A DNA stretch of 44,135 bases from IMG/VR virus record IMGVR_UViG_3300044574_000013, positions 1 through 44,135 of that record; one strand, given 5' to 3'. Under the pieces are notes generated by a model, which did not search any database, was not told the DNA's origin, and saw nothing but the letters and a program-made list of their open reading frames with translations. The DNA is from a virus. Within the stretch, counting starts at the first letter, position 1. Every line of letters starts with the position of its first letter. Both the position numbers and the translations under genes were made by a program. Positions 24,965 through 31,361 of the stretch are shown one piece after another.

Positions 24965-25174
24965 TCAGGGTTTGGACTTGACGAGGCCAGCACTGGCCAG
25001 TGATATATTCAACCACGTTACGCTGCTCAGAACAGAGACGTTCCCGCGAAGGCCGCAAGTGTTGCATTGGATAAGCTGGAGCTTTTCAGATCGTTCGGAA
25101 TTAGGGCTCGGCGTGAAGGTTTTAGTTACCTTCACATCCCCTCCGCATAGCGGGCATTTACGGGATACGCGCAT
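24965..25174 (-). CDS. Zinc-ribbon protein, Ogr/Delta-like late activator candidate
   Basis: 69 residues from ATG 25174 with AAGGAG upstream. Cys pattern CPLCGG (residues 7-10) and CNTCG (about 37-40) with basic and Ser-rich residues between (TKTFTPSPNSERSEKLQL) resembles the Ogr/Delta zinc finger proteins that activate late promoters in P2-like phages. Its place close to the start of the late region fits that job. The similarity is short, so a general zinc-ribbon protein remains possible. Confidence 0.55.
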   Translation of the reverse strand: MRVSRKCPLCGGDVKVTKTFTPSPNSERSEKLQLIQCNTCGLRGNVSVLSSVTWLNISLASAGLVKSKP

Positions 25175-25225
25175 CACATCTCCTTGGCTTTCATGCGGGA
25201 TTAGTCTTGCCAAGGAAGTGTAGGC

Positions 25226-25258
25226 GGCGCCGCTATCGGCTGATATAGGGCGCCGCGA
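25226..25258 (-). terminator. Strong GC hairpin ending the accessory operon
   Basis: GCGGCGCC and GGCGCCGC pair, extended by CTAT/ATAG with one bulged base, giving about 12 bp with an 8-base loop. No T-run follows, so it may be a factor-dependent terminator or an mRNA end stabiliser between the small membrane gene (stop 25268) and the Ogr-like gene. Confidence 0.5.
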
Positions 25259-25267
25259 TTATTTGAA

Positions 25268-25432
25268 CTATTTCAGGAAGGCAGCAAAGCACATCGCCGA
25301 ACCACCGTACATCACTGGCGACCAACCAAGCTGCGGCATGCCGATTGCTAGCATCAGAAGGATTCCCCCGCCGAGGATTAGCATTGCGTTACTGCCTGCG
25401 TGCGGATCTGGTTGTGGCTTTAGCATGTTCAT
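25268..25432 (-). CDS. Small membrane protein, 54 residues
   Basis: Short gene whose ATG (25432) overlaps the upstream stop as ATGA. Predicted two hydrophobic spans: MLILGGGILLMLAIGM (about 17-32) and PVMYGGSAMCFAAFL (about 39-53), joined by a short GWS loop. Translational coupling and clean hydrophobic pattern argue that it is real. Function unknown; small phage membrane proteins of this kind often act in superinfection exclusion or lysis control, but nothing here shows which. Confidence 0.7.
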   Translation of the reverse strand: MNMLKPQPDPHAGSNAMLILGGGILLMLAIGMPQLGWSPVMYGGSAMCFAAFLK

Positions 25433-26058
25433 GGCTTCCTACCTAGGAATTTGGCTTCAAGGTTATTTTTCATCTGATCCGATGAGACTGTTCGGCCGGC
25501 CTCTAAGTCGGCGTTGCTGCGCGACAAGGAATTTAGCAGCTCCACATCGTCAAGGGCTCTGTTGTACTCGCCAGCCATACAGGTCTGCGTGTATGACGAA
25601 TCACGGTATTCACTTGGGCACTTTCGCCCGGGCATCACCACCGCTACCGGAGCGGGCTGCTCGGCGTTTAATGAATGAGCCACTGCTGCGCACCAATTGG
25701 TAGTGCCGCGCAGATAATTGTGCGGGTGCGCGCTGGCATAATCGTAGGCCTTCAGAACCTGTTCAAGCGTGACGATGCCACGGCGCTGTGGGGCTGACTC
25801 ATACGACAAAACGCAAAGGTCATCAGGCAGGCCATAGCCAGTTTGAACATGCGTGATCTTGCGGCTCAGCTCGTTAGGTGTTGGGTTTCCGGTTTCATCG
25901 ACCATCACAAGAATCACGTTGTCGCCAACCTGAAAATCACGGTCAGAACAATCACGAATTTCGCCGGTCTTGCCGCCCGACTCAAGGTCGAGAAAAGGCT
26001 TGCGATGAATTTTCAAACAGTGAACCCGCTCAACGCTCAGCATCGGTTTATTGGTCAT
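25429..26058 (-). CDS. DUF3850/ASCH-like protein with C-terminal extension
   Basis: 209 residues. Residues 12-85 follow the DUF3850 (ASCH/PUA-like, RNA- or nucleotide-binding) pattern: HCLKIHRKPFLDLESGGKTG, EIRDCSDRDFQVGDNVILVM, KITHVQTGYGL and LCVLSYE. Residues 95-209 are a separate polar part (SAHPHNYLRGTTNWCAAVAH). ASCH proteins are frequent in phages and are thought to bind RNA or modified nucleosides. It is translationally coupled to the small membrane genes on both sides. Confidence 0.7.
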   Translation of the reverse strand: MTNKPMLSVERVHCLKIHRKPFLDLESGGKTGEIRDCSDRDFQVGDNVILVMVDETGNPTPNELSRKITHVQTGYGLPDDLCVLSYESAPQRRGIVTLEQVLKAYDYASAHPHNYLRGTTNWCAAVAHSLNAEQPAPVAVVMPGRKCPSEYRDSSYTQTCMAGEYNRALDDVELLNSLSRSNADLEAGRTVSSDQMKNNLEAKFLGRKP

Positions 26059-26228
26059 GGCTTCAGATTCCGATACAGAACAACAAATGGGTAAATTACC
26101 GGGAATGTGATAGGCAAAGTCAAAGCGAATAAGGCAAATGCAAAATCTTTAACTGCGTCCATAGCGTCCTCGCAGACGGATGGATAATCACGAAACTGAC
26201 GCTTGTACAGCTTCCAGAATTCTTTCAC
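26055..26228 (-). CDS. Small membrane protein, 57 residues
   Basis: GTG start at 26228 overlapping the upstream stop (GTGA), with a GGGAAGGG site; its own stop overlaps the next ATG. N-terminal half is charged (KEFWKLYKRQFRDYPS), then one long hydrophobic span (about 30-52, FAFALFALTLPITFPVIYPF) and RNLKP at the end. Function unknown. Confidence 0.68.
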   Translation of the reverse strand: MKEFWKLYKRQFRDYPSVCEDAMDAVKDFAFALFALTLPITFPVIYPFVVLYRNLKP

Positions 26229-26692
26229 GACCCTTCCCCCTCCGCTGTATTGAGTGCAGCCTCAACCTCTATGAAAAACCCAGTATCCCAATCGTAATCG
26301 GGGTGCCGAGTGTATCCAGATGCATCGGATAATAGGCGATTCAGCAATGACTCCCGCTGCTCTGCGACGGTCAGGCGATTTTGTAGGGCTGAGTTTTCGG
26401 TATTCAAATTTCTGATTTCATCACGCATACCGTCGCGGGTAGAAACGCTAAGCGAATGGCGATCATTAAGGTTATCCAGCTCTTCCCACAGCTCATTGCG
26501 CTCAGATTGAATGCCCTTGATGATCCGCGCCGAATCTTGACCAAGGAAAAGGCAGGCGTCAGCACCGTCCAAAACCATTGCATCGACATTTTGGAATTCC
26601 ATTCCATTCAGCACGGACTTCAGGCAATTTATCTCTTCTTTTGCAGCCTCCAGCTTCGCCACAGCATCTTCGTATTTCATTGGAATAGTCAT
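26225..26692 (-). CDS. Coiled-coil accessory protein
   Basis: 155 residues, acidic, with long heptad patterns (KYEDAVAKLEAAKEEINCLK, EIRNLNTENSALQNRLTVAE). Start ATG 26692 has GAGG upstream and overlaps the previous stop. It resembles the many variable coiled-coil proteins of Pseudomonas phage early operons (Ea22-like style C-terminus with RHPDYDWDTGFFIEVEAAL). No enzyme motif. Confidence 0.6.
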   Translation of the reverse strand: MTIPMKYEDAVAKLEAAKEEINCLKSVLNGMEFQNVDAMVLDGADACLFLGQDSARIIKGIQSERNELWEELDNLNDRHSLSVSTRDGMRDEIRNLNTENSALQNRLTVAEQRESLLNRLLSDASGYTRHPDYDWDTGFFIEVEAALNTAEGEGS

Positions 26693-26994
26693 TGGCCTGA
26701 TACCTCTGTAGGTTCAACAATGTCGATGTAGTAGAGAGCCGTGGTGCAGGTTGAGTTCTTGCGGCGTCTGATCGTAGATGTTTTGGTCTTTCCGTCCGTC
26801 ATAGCCCGGAGCTGTGCGCCATTGATATAGCCAGCCATCTTGCGCTCGTTCTTGAACTTTTCTTCGCGCTCCAGGTTAGCCAGGCGGTGCAGGACGTGCA
26901 TTATCTCGGATACGCTGACATAGGCTTTCTCGTCACCCCTGCTCTGCGCCATCGACATTTCAGCGCGCAGGTAGTTTAGGTCTGGCTTGCTCAT
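26689..26994 (-). CDS. Hypothetical protein
   Basis: 101 residues from ATG 26994, overlapping the upstream stop (ATGA). N-terminal half is helical (LNYLRAEMSMAQSRGDEKAY), the middle is Lys/Arg/Glu-rich, and TKTSTIRRRKNSTCTTALYY is basic. It could bind nucleic acid but shows no known domain. Confidence 0.58.
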   Translation of the reverse strand: MSKPDLNYLRAEMSMAQSRGDEKAYVSVSEIMHVLHRLANLEREEKFKNERKMAGYINGAQLRAMTDGKTKTSTIRRRKNSTCTTALYYIDIVEPTEVSGQ

Positions 26995-27317
26995 GACTGG
27001 ATTCCTGCTCGGGATTTGGCGCAGGCTTGCCAGATTTCCCATTCAGATTTGAAGTAATAAAGACCGCCATCATCTAGAACACCGCTAACAGAAGAGCATC
27101 TCCCCATATCGTGCATAGCATTCGCAAACAGCTCGCGCTCTTTGGCTTCGTCGTAGGCTGGAATTTCAACAGGTGGAGCGGCTGAAATCATATCGGCATA
27201 TGCTTCTTTTGCCGCCGAAATCTCGGGAGCGCCCTTGGTTACCTCTCCCCAAAAACCCAATATCATTTCTTCAGTAGGATCTATTGGGACAATTACAAAT
27301 CCGCTTGGAATATTCAT
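26991..27317 (-). CDS. Accessory phage protein behind structured RNA element 1
   Basis: 108 residues from ATG 27317. Opens IPSGFVIVPIDPTEEMILGF, a recurrent start in phage accessory proteins of Pseudomonas and enterobacterial phages, and ends with YYFKSEWEIWQACAKSRAG. Its leader (27318-27331) and the last part of RNA element 1 are nearly the same as the leader of the 39226 gene (TTTTTTGTGGGT then GAAAATGA). No clear ribosome site other than GGGT. Confidence 0.6.
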   Translation of the reverse strand: MNIPSGFVIVPIDPTEEMILGFWGEVTKGAPEISAAKEAYADMISAAPPVEIPAYDEAKERELFANAMHDMGRCSSVSGVLDDGGLYYFKSEWEIWQACAKSRAGIQS

Positions 27318-27331
27318 TTTCAATTACCCAC

Positions 27332-27445
27332 AAAAAAGGCTTCAAGAAGACCGTCGCATTTCTGCGTTGGCGGACGGGGATTGGTTCCCGCACGATCTTC
27401 TTGAAGCCTTACCAATTTAATCGCCCGCCAAGGCGCTATGTACGG
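27332..27445 (-). ncRNA. Structured RNA element 1 (double-pseudoknot type)
   Basis: Minus-strand element of about 114 bases. Helix C is a perfect 15-bp stem (27396-27410 with 27336-27350) followed by six T. Inside it lie a GGGA/TCCC hairpin and CGCA-GAAA-TGCG with a GNRA loop. Helix B pairs an upstream segment (27422-27431) with the internal segment 27367-27376 over 10 bp (one G-T). ATTGGT (27416-27411) can also pair with ACCAAT (27385-27380). Helix A (27438-27445) is weaker: CCGT/ACGG plus CAT/ATG. The arrangement matches elements 2 and 3. Could also act simply as an attenuator upstream of 27317. Confidence 0.65.
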
Positions 27446-27484
27446 ACTGGATATTGCAGCATCTTCGCATGGTGCGCAAGCTGG

Positions 27485-28255
27485 TTATTCGTCCAGCTCA
27501 TCTTGTGAGGATATTGAATGCTGCTGCTGCCACTCTTGGAACTTGTCCGTTTCCAAGGGCTTTAAGTCTGTCCACCCGGTGGGCCACCCCATCAGCCACT
27601 CTACCCACTCCGGGTTCATGTGGCCATTTTCTCCTGAGTGCGCAATAGCCCATCCCAACTTGTTCGGCTTCGTTCGCCCGTCTCCGCTGCATTGAAGTTT
27701 TAAGTCGTTCGATGCCGCCATAGCATTTGGAGTAGGCCACAATCCAGCAGCGATCACGCTGATGGGGCGCTCCAGTGTCGGATGCTGAAACAATGCACCA
27801 CTGCGCGTCATACCCCATTTCGGCAAGATCACCGAGCACCACGGCAAGACCTCTTCCCACAAGCAAAGGTGAGTTTTCCACGAAGACGACTCGAGGTCGT
27901 ACTTCACCGATGATTTTCGCCATTTCCCCCCACAGCCCGGATCTTGCGCCAGCGATACCCGATCCGTTACCTGCTGCGGAAATGTCTTGGCACGGAAACC
28001 CTCCCGAAACCACGTCAACAATTCCTCGCCACGGTCTTCCGTCAAAACTGCACACGTCAGACCAAATTGGGAAAGGCGGGAGAATTCCATCGTTTTGTCG
28101 TTGCGCCAGAACTTGTGCGGCGTAGGCATCACGCTCAACGGCGCAGATTGTTCGCCACCCGAGCAGGTATCCTCCGAGGATTCCACCGCCGATTCCGGCG
28201 AATAGGGCAAGTTCTCGCAAACCTCCATCAGTGCCCTGCTTATCAGCCAGCTCAT
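27485..28255 (-). CDS. Second-frame gene fully overlapping the methyltransferase
   Basis: 256 residues from ATG 28255, four bases inside the methyltransferase start and sharing its ribosome site (GGAGGAATT). It is open for its whole length in another frame and has protein-like, Trp-rich blocks that I recognise from phage proteins annotated near C5 methyltransferases: FSRLSQFGLTCAVLTEDRGE (58-77), LESSSWKTHLCLWEEVLPW (121-139), SVILPKWGMTRSG, GLWPTPNA (171-178) and EWVEWLMGWPTGWTDLKPL (216-234). The last block is the frame-shifted reading of the methyltransferase motif IX/X region. Function unknown. A chance frame is the alternative. Confidence 0.6.
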   Translation of the reverse strand: MSWLISRALMEVCENLPYSPESAVESSEDTCSGGEQSAPLSVMPTPHKFWRNDKTMEFSRLSQFGLTCAVLTEDRGEELLTWFREGFRAKTFPQQVTDRVSLAQDPGCGGKWRKSSVKYDLESSSWKTHLCLWEEVLPWCSVILPKWGMTRSGALFQHPTLERPISVIAAGLWPTPNAMAASNDLKLQCSGDGRTKPNKLGWAIAHSGENGHMNPEWVEWLMGWPTGWTDLKPLETDKFQEWQQQHSISSQDELDE

Positions 28256-28259
28256 TCAT
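27498..28259 (-). CDS. C5 cytosine DNA methyltransferase
   Basis: 253 residues. All core motifs in order: I LFAGIGGG (19-26), IV GGFPCQD with catalytic Cys90, VI VFVENSP (125-131, ENS in place of the usual ENV), VIII QRDRCWIVA (167-175), X ALGNGQVP (234-241). The target-recognition stretch between VIII and X is only about 60 residues, so the enzyme is compact. It would methylate cytosine in phage DNA, most likely to resist host restriction. No cognate nuclease gene is seen nearby. Start ATG 28259 overlaps the upstream stop (ATGA). Confidence 0.88.
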   Translation of the reverse strand: MNELADKQGTDGGLRELALFAGIGGGILGGYLLGWRTICAVERDAYAAQVLAQRQNDGILPPFPIWSDVCSFDGRPWRGIVDVVSGGFPCQDISAAGNGSGIAGARSGLWGEMAKIIGEVRPRVVFVENSPLLVGRGLAVVLGDLAEMGYDAQWCIVSASDTGAPHQRDRCWIVAYSKCYGGIERLKTSMQRRRANEAEQVGMGYCALRRKWPHEPGVGRVADGVAHRVDRLKALGNGQVPRVAAAAFNILTR

Positions 28260-28804
28260 AATTCCTCCGATTCATTTTCATCGAGTCCGATTTTAAGAGA
28301 CTCAGCATGGCCTAATCTTCTGAGTTTTGCCGCAACTTTTTCGGTTATTTGTATTTCGTGGCGCGGCGGCGAGAGCAAAGGAATGGATTCAACTCCGCCT
28401 AGCGCATGCAGCCGCTTAATCAGCGCTTCGACAAACTCCCCTCGATCCGAGATTCCGGCCCACTCCATCAATTCAGCCATTGCCTGCATGGTTCCAGGCC
28501 GTGCGCGCATACGGATCTCTTTAGGGCGATCTGTCTCGCCTATCGAAACCTGATACTCCAAGGTCTGCAGAGCGCCGTGGCGCCCCTTCCCGTGCAGGTG
28601 ATGGATTGCCAGGGTGATCGCTTCTGCCTGCTCTTCGATGCCTGACCACTCCATAAGCTCTGTAAGCAGTGCGCGAGTGCCCGCAACTACCGAAAGCCTT
28701 AGCTCGACCTCATTCAAGGCCTTGCGCTTCTCTGCGGACTTAGCAGAGCGCTCCTGCTGGGTCATCGGTGCCTTCTTCTTCCTGATTCGTGCAAGACCAG
28801 TCAT
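28256..28804 (-). CDS. Internally duplicated helical protein (possible ribbon-helix-helix pair)
   Basis: 182 residues. Two similar units: ELRLSVVAGTRALLTELMEW at about 34-53 with SGIEEQAEAITLAIHHLHG after it, and EIRMRARPGTMQAMAELMEW at about 95-114 with AGISDRGEFVEALIKRLHAL. Each has a strand-helix-helix layout as in ribbon-helix-helix DNA-binding proteins, so one chain could act as a built-in dimer. The first 30 residues are strongly basic (RKKKAPMTQQERSAKSAEKR). A regulator next to the methyltransferase is likely, but the fold is inferred. Confidence 0.6.
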   Translation of the reverse strand: MTGLARIRKKKAPMTQQERSAKSAEKRKALNEVELRLSVVAGTRALLTELMEWSGIEEQAEAITLAIHHLHGKGRHGALQTLEYQVSIGETDRPKEIRMRARPGTMQAMAELMEWAGISDRGEFVEALIKRLHALGGVESIPLLSPPRHEIQITEKVAAKLRRLGHAESLKIGLDENESEEL

Positions 28805-29022
28805 AGCGAATCATCCTTGCAGATATTTTCTGCCCATTTGGTTGGTGAGCTGCAGCGGATGACCAGATTAATAGACGGTCGACACTTCACTGGAACCTTG
28901 TCGCGGACATTGTGCGCAGCCGCCCGTATTGCACTGTCTGTTCCGTGAATCCGATAGGCGAGCATCAGTATAAGAATGGCGTCCATCATGCTGTAAGGGT
29001 TGGTGCGGGCTGGCAGGTTCAT
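28801..29022 (-). CDS. Hypothetical protein, 73 residues
   Basis: ATG 29022 (MNLPARTNPYSMMDAILILM) with GAGTGG upstream; ends in an ATGA overlap with the duplicated-helix gene. A hydrophobic segment (MMDAILILMLAYRIHG) could be a helix of a globular protein. The C-terminus is basic with two Cys. No family recognised. About 70 bases upstream to the next gene hold nothing clear. Confidence 0.55.
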   Translation of the reverse strand: MNLPARTNPYSMMDAILILMLAYRIHGTDSAIRAAAHNVRDKVPVKCRPSINLVIRCSSPTKWAENICKDDSL

Positions 29023-29094
29023 GTTTGATTCCACTCGGTGGCAGGTCAAGGTGTGATTGTCGGCGGCGTGCAGCGACCCTGGTTACGATCCGTT

Positions 29095-29469
29095 TCAAAT
29101 CCGCTTCCCGCAATCTGCCAGGGGCACGCCGAATCGCGCTGCTAGTTGCTCGACCTGTTGAATGGTCATCGGCTCGCCCAGCTCGATCAGCTTTTTCTTC
29201 AACTGCATCGGTGTGCGGCGGATATGGCCGAACTCGGTTATCACGGCCGCATTGTCAGTGATGAGGCGGCGAAGCTCGCTATCCCGCATTGATGCCTTCT
29301 TGCGCGCATCGATCTTGCTCTGCTCTGTCGGGCGCCACGAATTGATCTCGCGGTGTTTCGTAACGCTCTGGCCGAATGACTCAACCTTTCCGCCGGCCTT
29401 GAAGAATTCATTCTTGGCGCTGTCGAGCTTTGATTGTCGTTCCTGGCTGAGCTGAAGAAGCGTGTCCAT
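29095..29469 (-). CDS. Hypothetical protein with C-terminal helix-turn-helix-like segment
   Basis: 124 residues, start ATG 29469 with AGGAG 7 bases upstream. N-terminus is coiled (LLQLSQERQSKLDSAKNEFF), with KAGGKVESFGQSVTK after it; the end (MTIQQVEQLAARFGVPLADC) looks like a helix-turn-helix. Might be a DNA-binding regulator. Its leader (hairpin, ACCAAAATCAGGAGAT) is nearly the same as that of the Ala-repeat gene at 35466. Confidence 0.55.
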   Translation of the reverse strand: MDTLLQLSQERQSKLDSAKNEFFKAGGKVESFGQSVTKHREINSWRPTEQSKIDARKKASMRDSELRRLITDNAAVITEFGHIRRTPMQLKKKLIELGEPMTIQQVEQLAARFGVPLADCGKRI

Positions 29470-29492
29470 GGGTATCTCCTGATTTTGGTTTG

Positions 29493-29510
29493 GCGGGGCG
29501 CTAACCCCGC
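29493..29510 (-). terminator. Short GC hairpin downstream of the HNH gene
   Basis: GCGGGG/CCCCGC (6 bp, loop 6) on the minus strand, without a T-run. Located 20-odd bases after the HNH stop, just before the ribosome site of the 29469 gene. A partial terminator or leader hairpin. Confidence 0.4.
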
Positions 29511-29531
29511 GAGTGATTAATTTTTAATATG

Positions 29532-30221
29532 TTATTCGGCGAAAATTATTTTATCGTGCTCGGCAATAAGGATCCTTAGTGCATCCTCTGATTCAATACC
29601 GTATCTAGATAGGGATTTCATAACATCTCCTCCATAGTTATTTAGCATTTTACGAAGTCCGTGATATGTGACTCCGGATATCTCGGACAACTCCAGCGAC
29701 GTAAACCCTCTGTCATCAAAAAAGTATCTCCTGCTATTTCTTCGATTATTTTGCTGCTCTTTTGCTGTGGACCATTTGCAATTTTCAGGGCCGTAACCTA
29801 GAGAGTTTTCTTTTCGATCAAGCGTTTTCCCTTCGGGCCTTACTCCCATGTCGGCGAAGAAGTTTTCAAACTTCATCCACCTATCGCAAATTGTTATGCC
29901 TCTTGCTCCATAGTCAGAATAACTTTTAGATTTTTGATTAGTGCATCGCTCAATCATCGTAGACCATGATTTGTTTTCCCTGGTCCCGTACATTCCGTGA
30001 CTCTTACCAATACCTTCAGACATCCTTTCGGCCTTTAAGCATCCACAGGATTTTGTCTTTCCTGATCGAAGGCTGGTCCCGCGAACCTCAATCGTAACTC
30101 CGCAATCGCATTGGCATACCCATGCTTTCCGTCCATCATTTGATTCGCTATAGGAAATAATAAGAAGCCGACCCACACGCGCCCCGGATAAATCTATCTT
30201 TGGTCTCTGCAATGGATGCAT
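29532..30221 (-). CDS. HNH endonuclease (homing type)
   Basis: 229 residues. Residues 33-60: a Cys cluster (WVCQCDCG and SCGCL) forming a zinc ribbon. Then HGMYGTRENKSWSTMIERC, YSDYGARGITICDRWMKFEN and the HNH-like block LDRKENSLGYGPENCKW with TAKEQQNNRR. The C-terminal 60 residues contain a helix-turn-helix-like DNA-binding part (LELSEISGVTYHGLRKMLNN). The gene is visibly AT-richer than both neighbours, and is self-contained with its own GGAGG ribosome site, both signs of recent acquisition as a mobile homing endonuclease. It splits a recombination gene pair from the rest of the operon. Confidence 0.82.
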   Translation of the reverse strand: MHPLQRPKIDLSGARVGRLLIISYSESNDGRKAWVCQCDCGVTIEVRGTSLRSGKTKSCGCLKAERMSEGIGKSHGMYGTRENKSWSTMIERCTNQKSKSYSDYGARGITICDRWMKFENFFADMGVRPEGKTLDRKENSLGYGPENCKWSTAKEQQNNRRNSRRYFFDDRGFTSLELSEISGVTYHGLRKMLNNYGGDVMKSLSRYGIESEDALRILIAEHDKIIFAE

Positions 30222-30230
30222 TTCAACCTC

Positions 30231-30845
30231 CTATCCGATGATCTTCATAGTCGACTCAACCAGCGCCAGAAACTCCTTTCGCCTATCCTGAAGGCGCTTA
30301 ATCTCGTCTTCCATGCTACTGCGGGTAACTCGGTAGACGATGAGTTGCCTATCCTCTGGGAAGTCAGAGCAATAACTCACAAAGTCTACCCACTGCCGGT
30401 CAGAACAATCTAGGTGCCCAGCCAGCTGCCAGCGATACGACGGATCGAATGACCCGCGCTGCAATGTTGCATAATGTGTAGAAGCGATAACAGACTTGAT
30501 TTCGATCAGACCATCATCTCCAACGCATCCGTCTGGGCTGTCGCCATACTCGCCGCAATCGAAGAACCCGCCATTAGTTACTGTCACGAAGTTCTCGTCT
30601 TCGTACATCATTCTTGCGATTGGCTCCTGCTCATGGCCGCGATCCATATCGTCATTTTTGAAGCTGTATTCAGCTTTCCTGCCGGTGATACGCTCCAGTG
30701 CTATCTGCAAGGCATATCGTTTGGCCGGATCTCCAAATGCCTTGCCGTCATTCGCCATGAAGCAGGCGAAGTTCGAAGCTGTGGCGCGACCGCAACGCAG
30801 CGCAGCCCAAGCCTCAGAGTTCTGCTCGACGTCATGCCACATCAT
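30231..30845 (-). CDS. YqaJ-like viral recombinase (exonuclease)
   Basis: 204 residues. PD-(D/E)XK nuclease layout: GHEQEPIARMMYEDENF (70-86), GDSPDG with Asp105, IEIKS with Glu115 and Lys117, and a downstream Gln (RWQLAGHLDCS). Lambda-exonuclease-like enzymes degrade one strand of duplex ends for annealing. Start ATG 30845 has GAGGAG upstream; a second ATG follows immediately. Coupled to the 31347 gene, which is its probable partner. Confidence 0.85.
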   Translation of the reverse strand: MMWHDVEQNSEAWAALRCGRATASNFACFMANDGKAFGDPAKRYALQIALERITGRKAEYSFKNDDMDRGHEQEPIARMMYEDENFVTVTNGGFFDCGEYGDSPDGCVGDDGLIEIKSVIASTHYATLQRGSFDPSYRWQLAGHLDCSDRQWVDFVSYCSDFPEDRQLIVYRVTRSSMEDEIKRLQDRRKEFLALVESTMKIIG

Positions 30846-31347
30846 TTGCGCACTCCTCGATCAGCAGGGATTCATGGTCTTTAGAAATACTTAGGCGCGC
30901 CTTTACAGCATCAAGGTTGCCGTCGCGCTTATAGGCTGCCTTGGCATTGCTCCAGGCTTTTGAATTGTCTGGCGTAAGATATGCGACTACAGGCGCCTTA
31001 GGTCTGATCCGCAAGCCTTCCATGACCTCGCGTCCAAACTTAACATTCGAATCAACGTAAATAGCGACCTTGACGCCCTGCCAATCCTCGATAAACGGCG
31101 AGTTGGTGAGCGACTTAAGTGTCTTGCTGTTGGTCACGTTTAGGATCATAGGCTTCAGTTTTTCGCCCGGCCGGATCTCGCGCTCTGAAAAATAAGCGGT
31201 ATTGAAAAGATCCTTGGTCTTCTTTGTCTTGTCCGACTCAAGAACGACTCGGGCAATGGTTAGGATGGTTGGGCCGACGATATCGGCGCTACTCAGATAC
31301 GGGCTGTTGAAAGCCTTTTTGAAATGGGTTTTTTGATCGTTGCTCAT
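30832..31347 (-). CDS. Recombination-associated phage protein (partner of YqaJ)
   Basis: 171 residues from ATG 31347; the frame extends further upstream into RNA element 2, which is not expected to be translated. Pattern: KKAFNSPYLSSADIVGPTIL, EIRPGEKLKPMILNVTNSKT, FIEDWQGVKVAIYVDSNVKF and EGLRIRPKAPVV. This pattern recurs in phage proteins encoded with recombination or replication genes, possibly a single-strand binding or annealing helper. It overlaps the exonuclease gene. The function is inferred from position. Confidence 0.62.
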   Translation of the reverse strand: MSNDQKTHFKKAFNSPYLSSADIVGPTILTIARVVLESDKTKKTKDLFNTAYFSEREIRPGEKLKPMILNVTNSKTLKSLTNSPFIEDWQGVKVAIYVDSNVKFGREVMEGLRIRPKAPVVAYLTPDNSKAWSNAKAAYKRDGNLDAVKARLSISKDHESLLIEECANDVA

Positions 31348-31361
31348 GACTTTTATCCAAT

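Noticed and set aside
25226-25258. Hairpin as a fourth copy of the structured RNA element
   Set aside because: It is a simple hairpin with no upstream strands to form helices A and B and no T-run.
28868-29113. 81-codon frame on the minus strand overlapping the 28801 gene
   Set aside because: Overlaps a gene with a better start and ribosome site; its sequence is Arg/His/Pro-rich and not protein-like.
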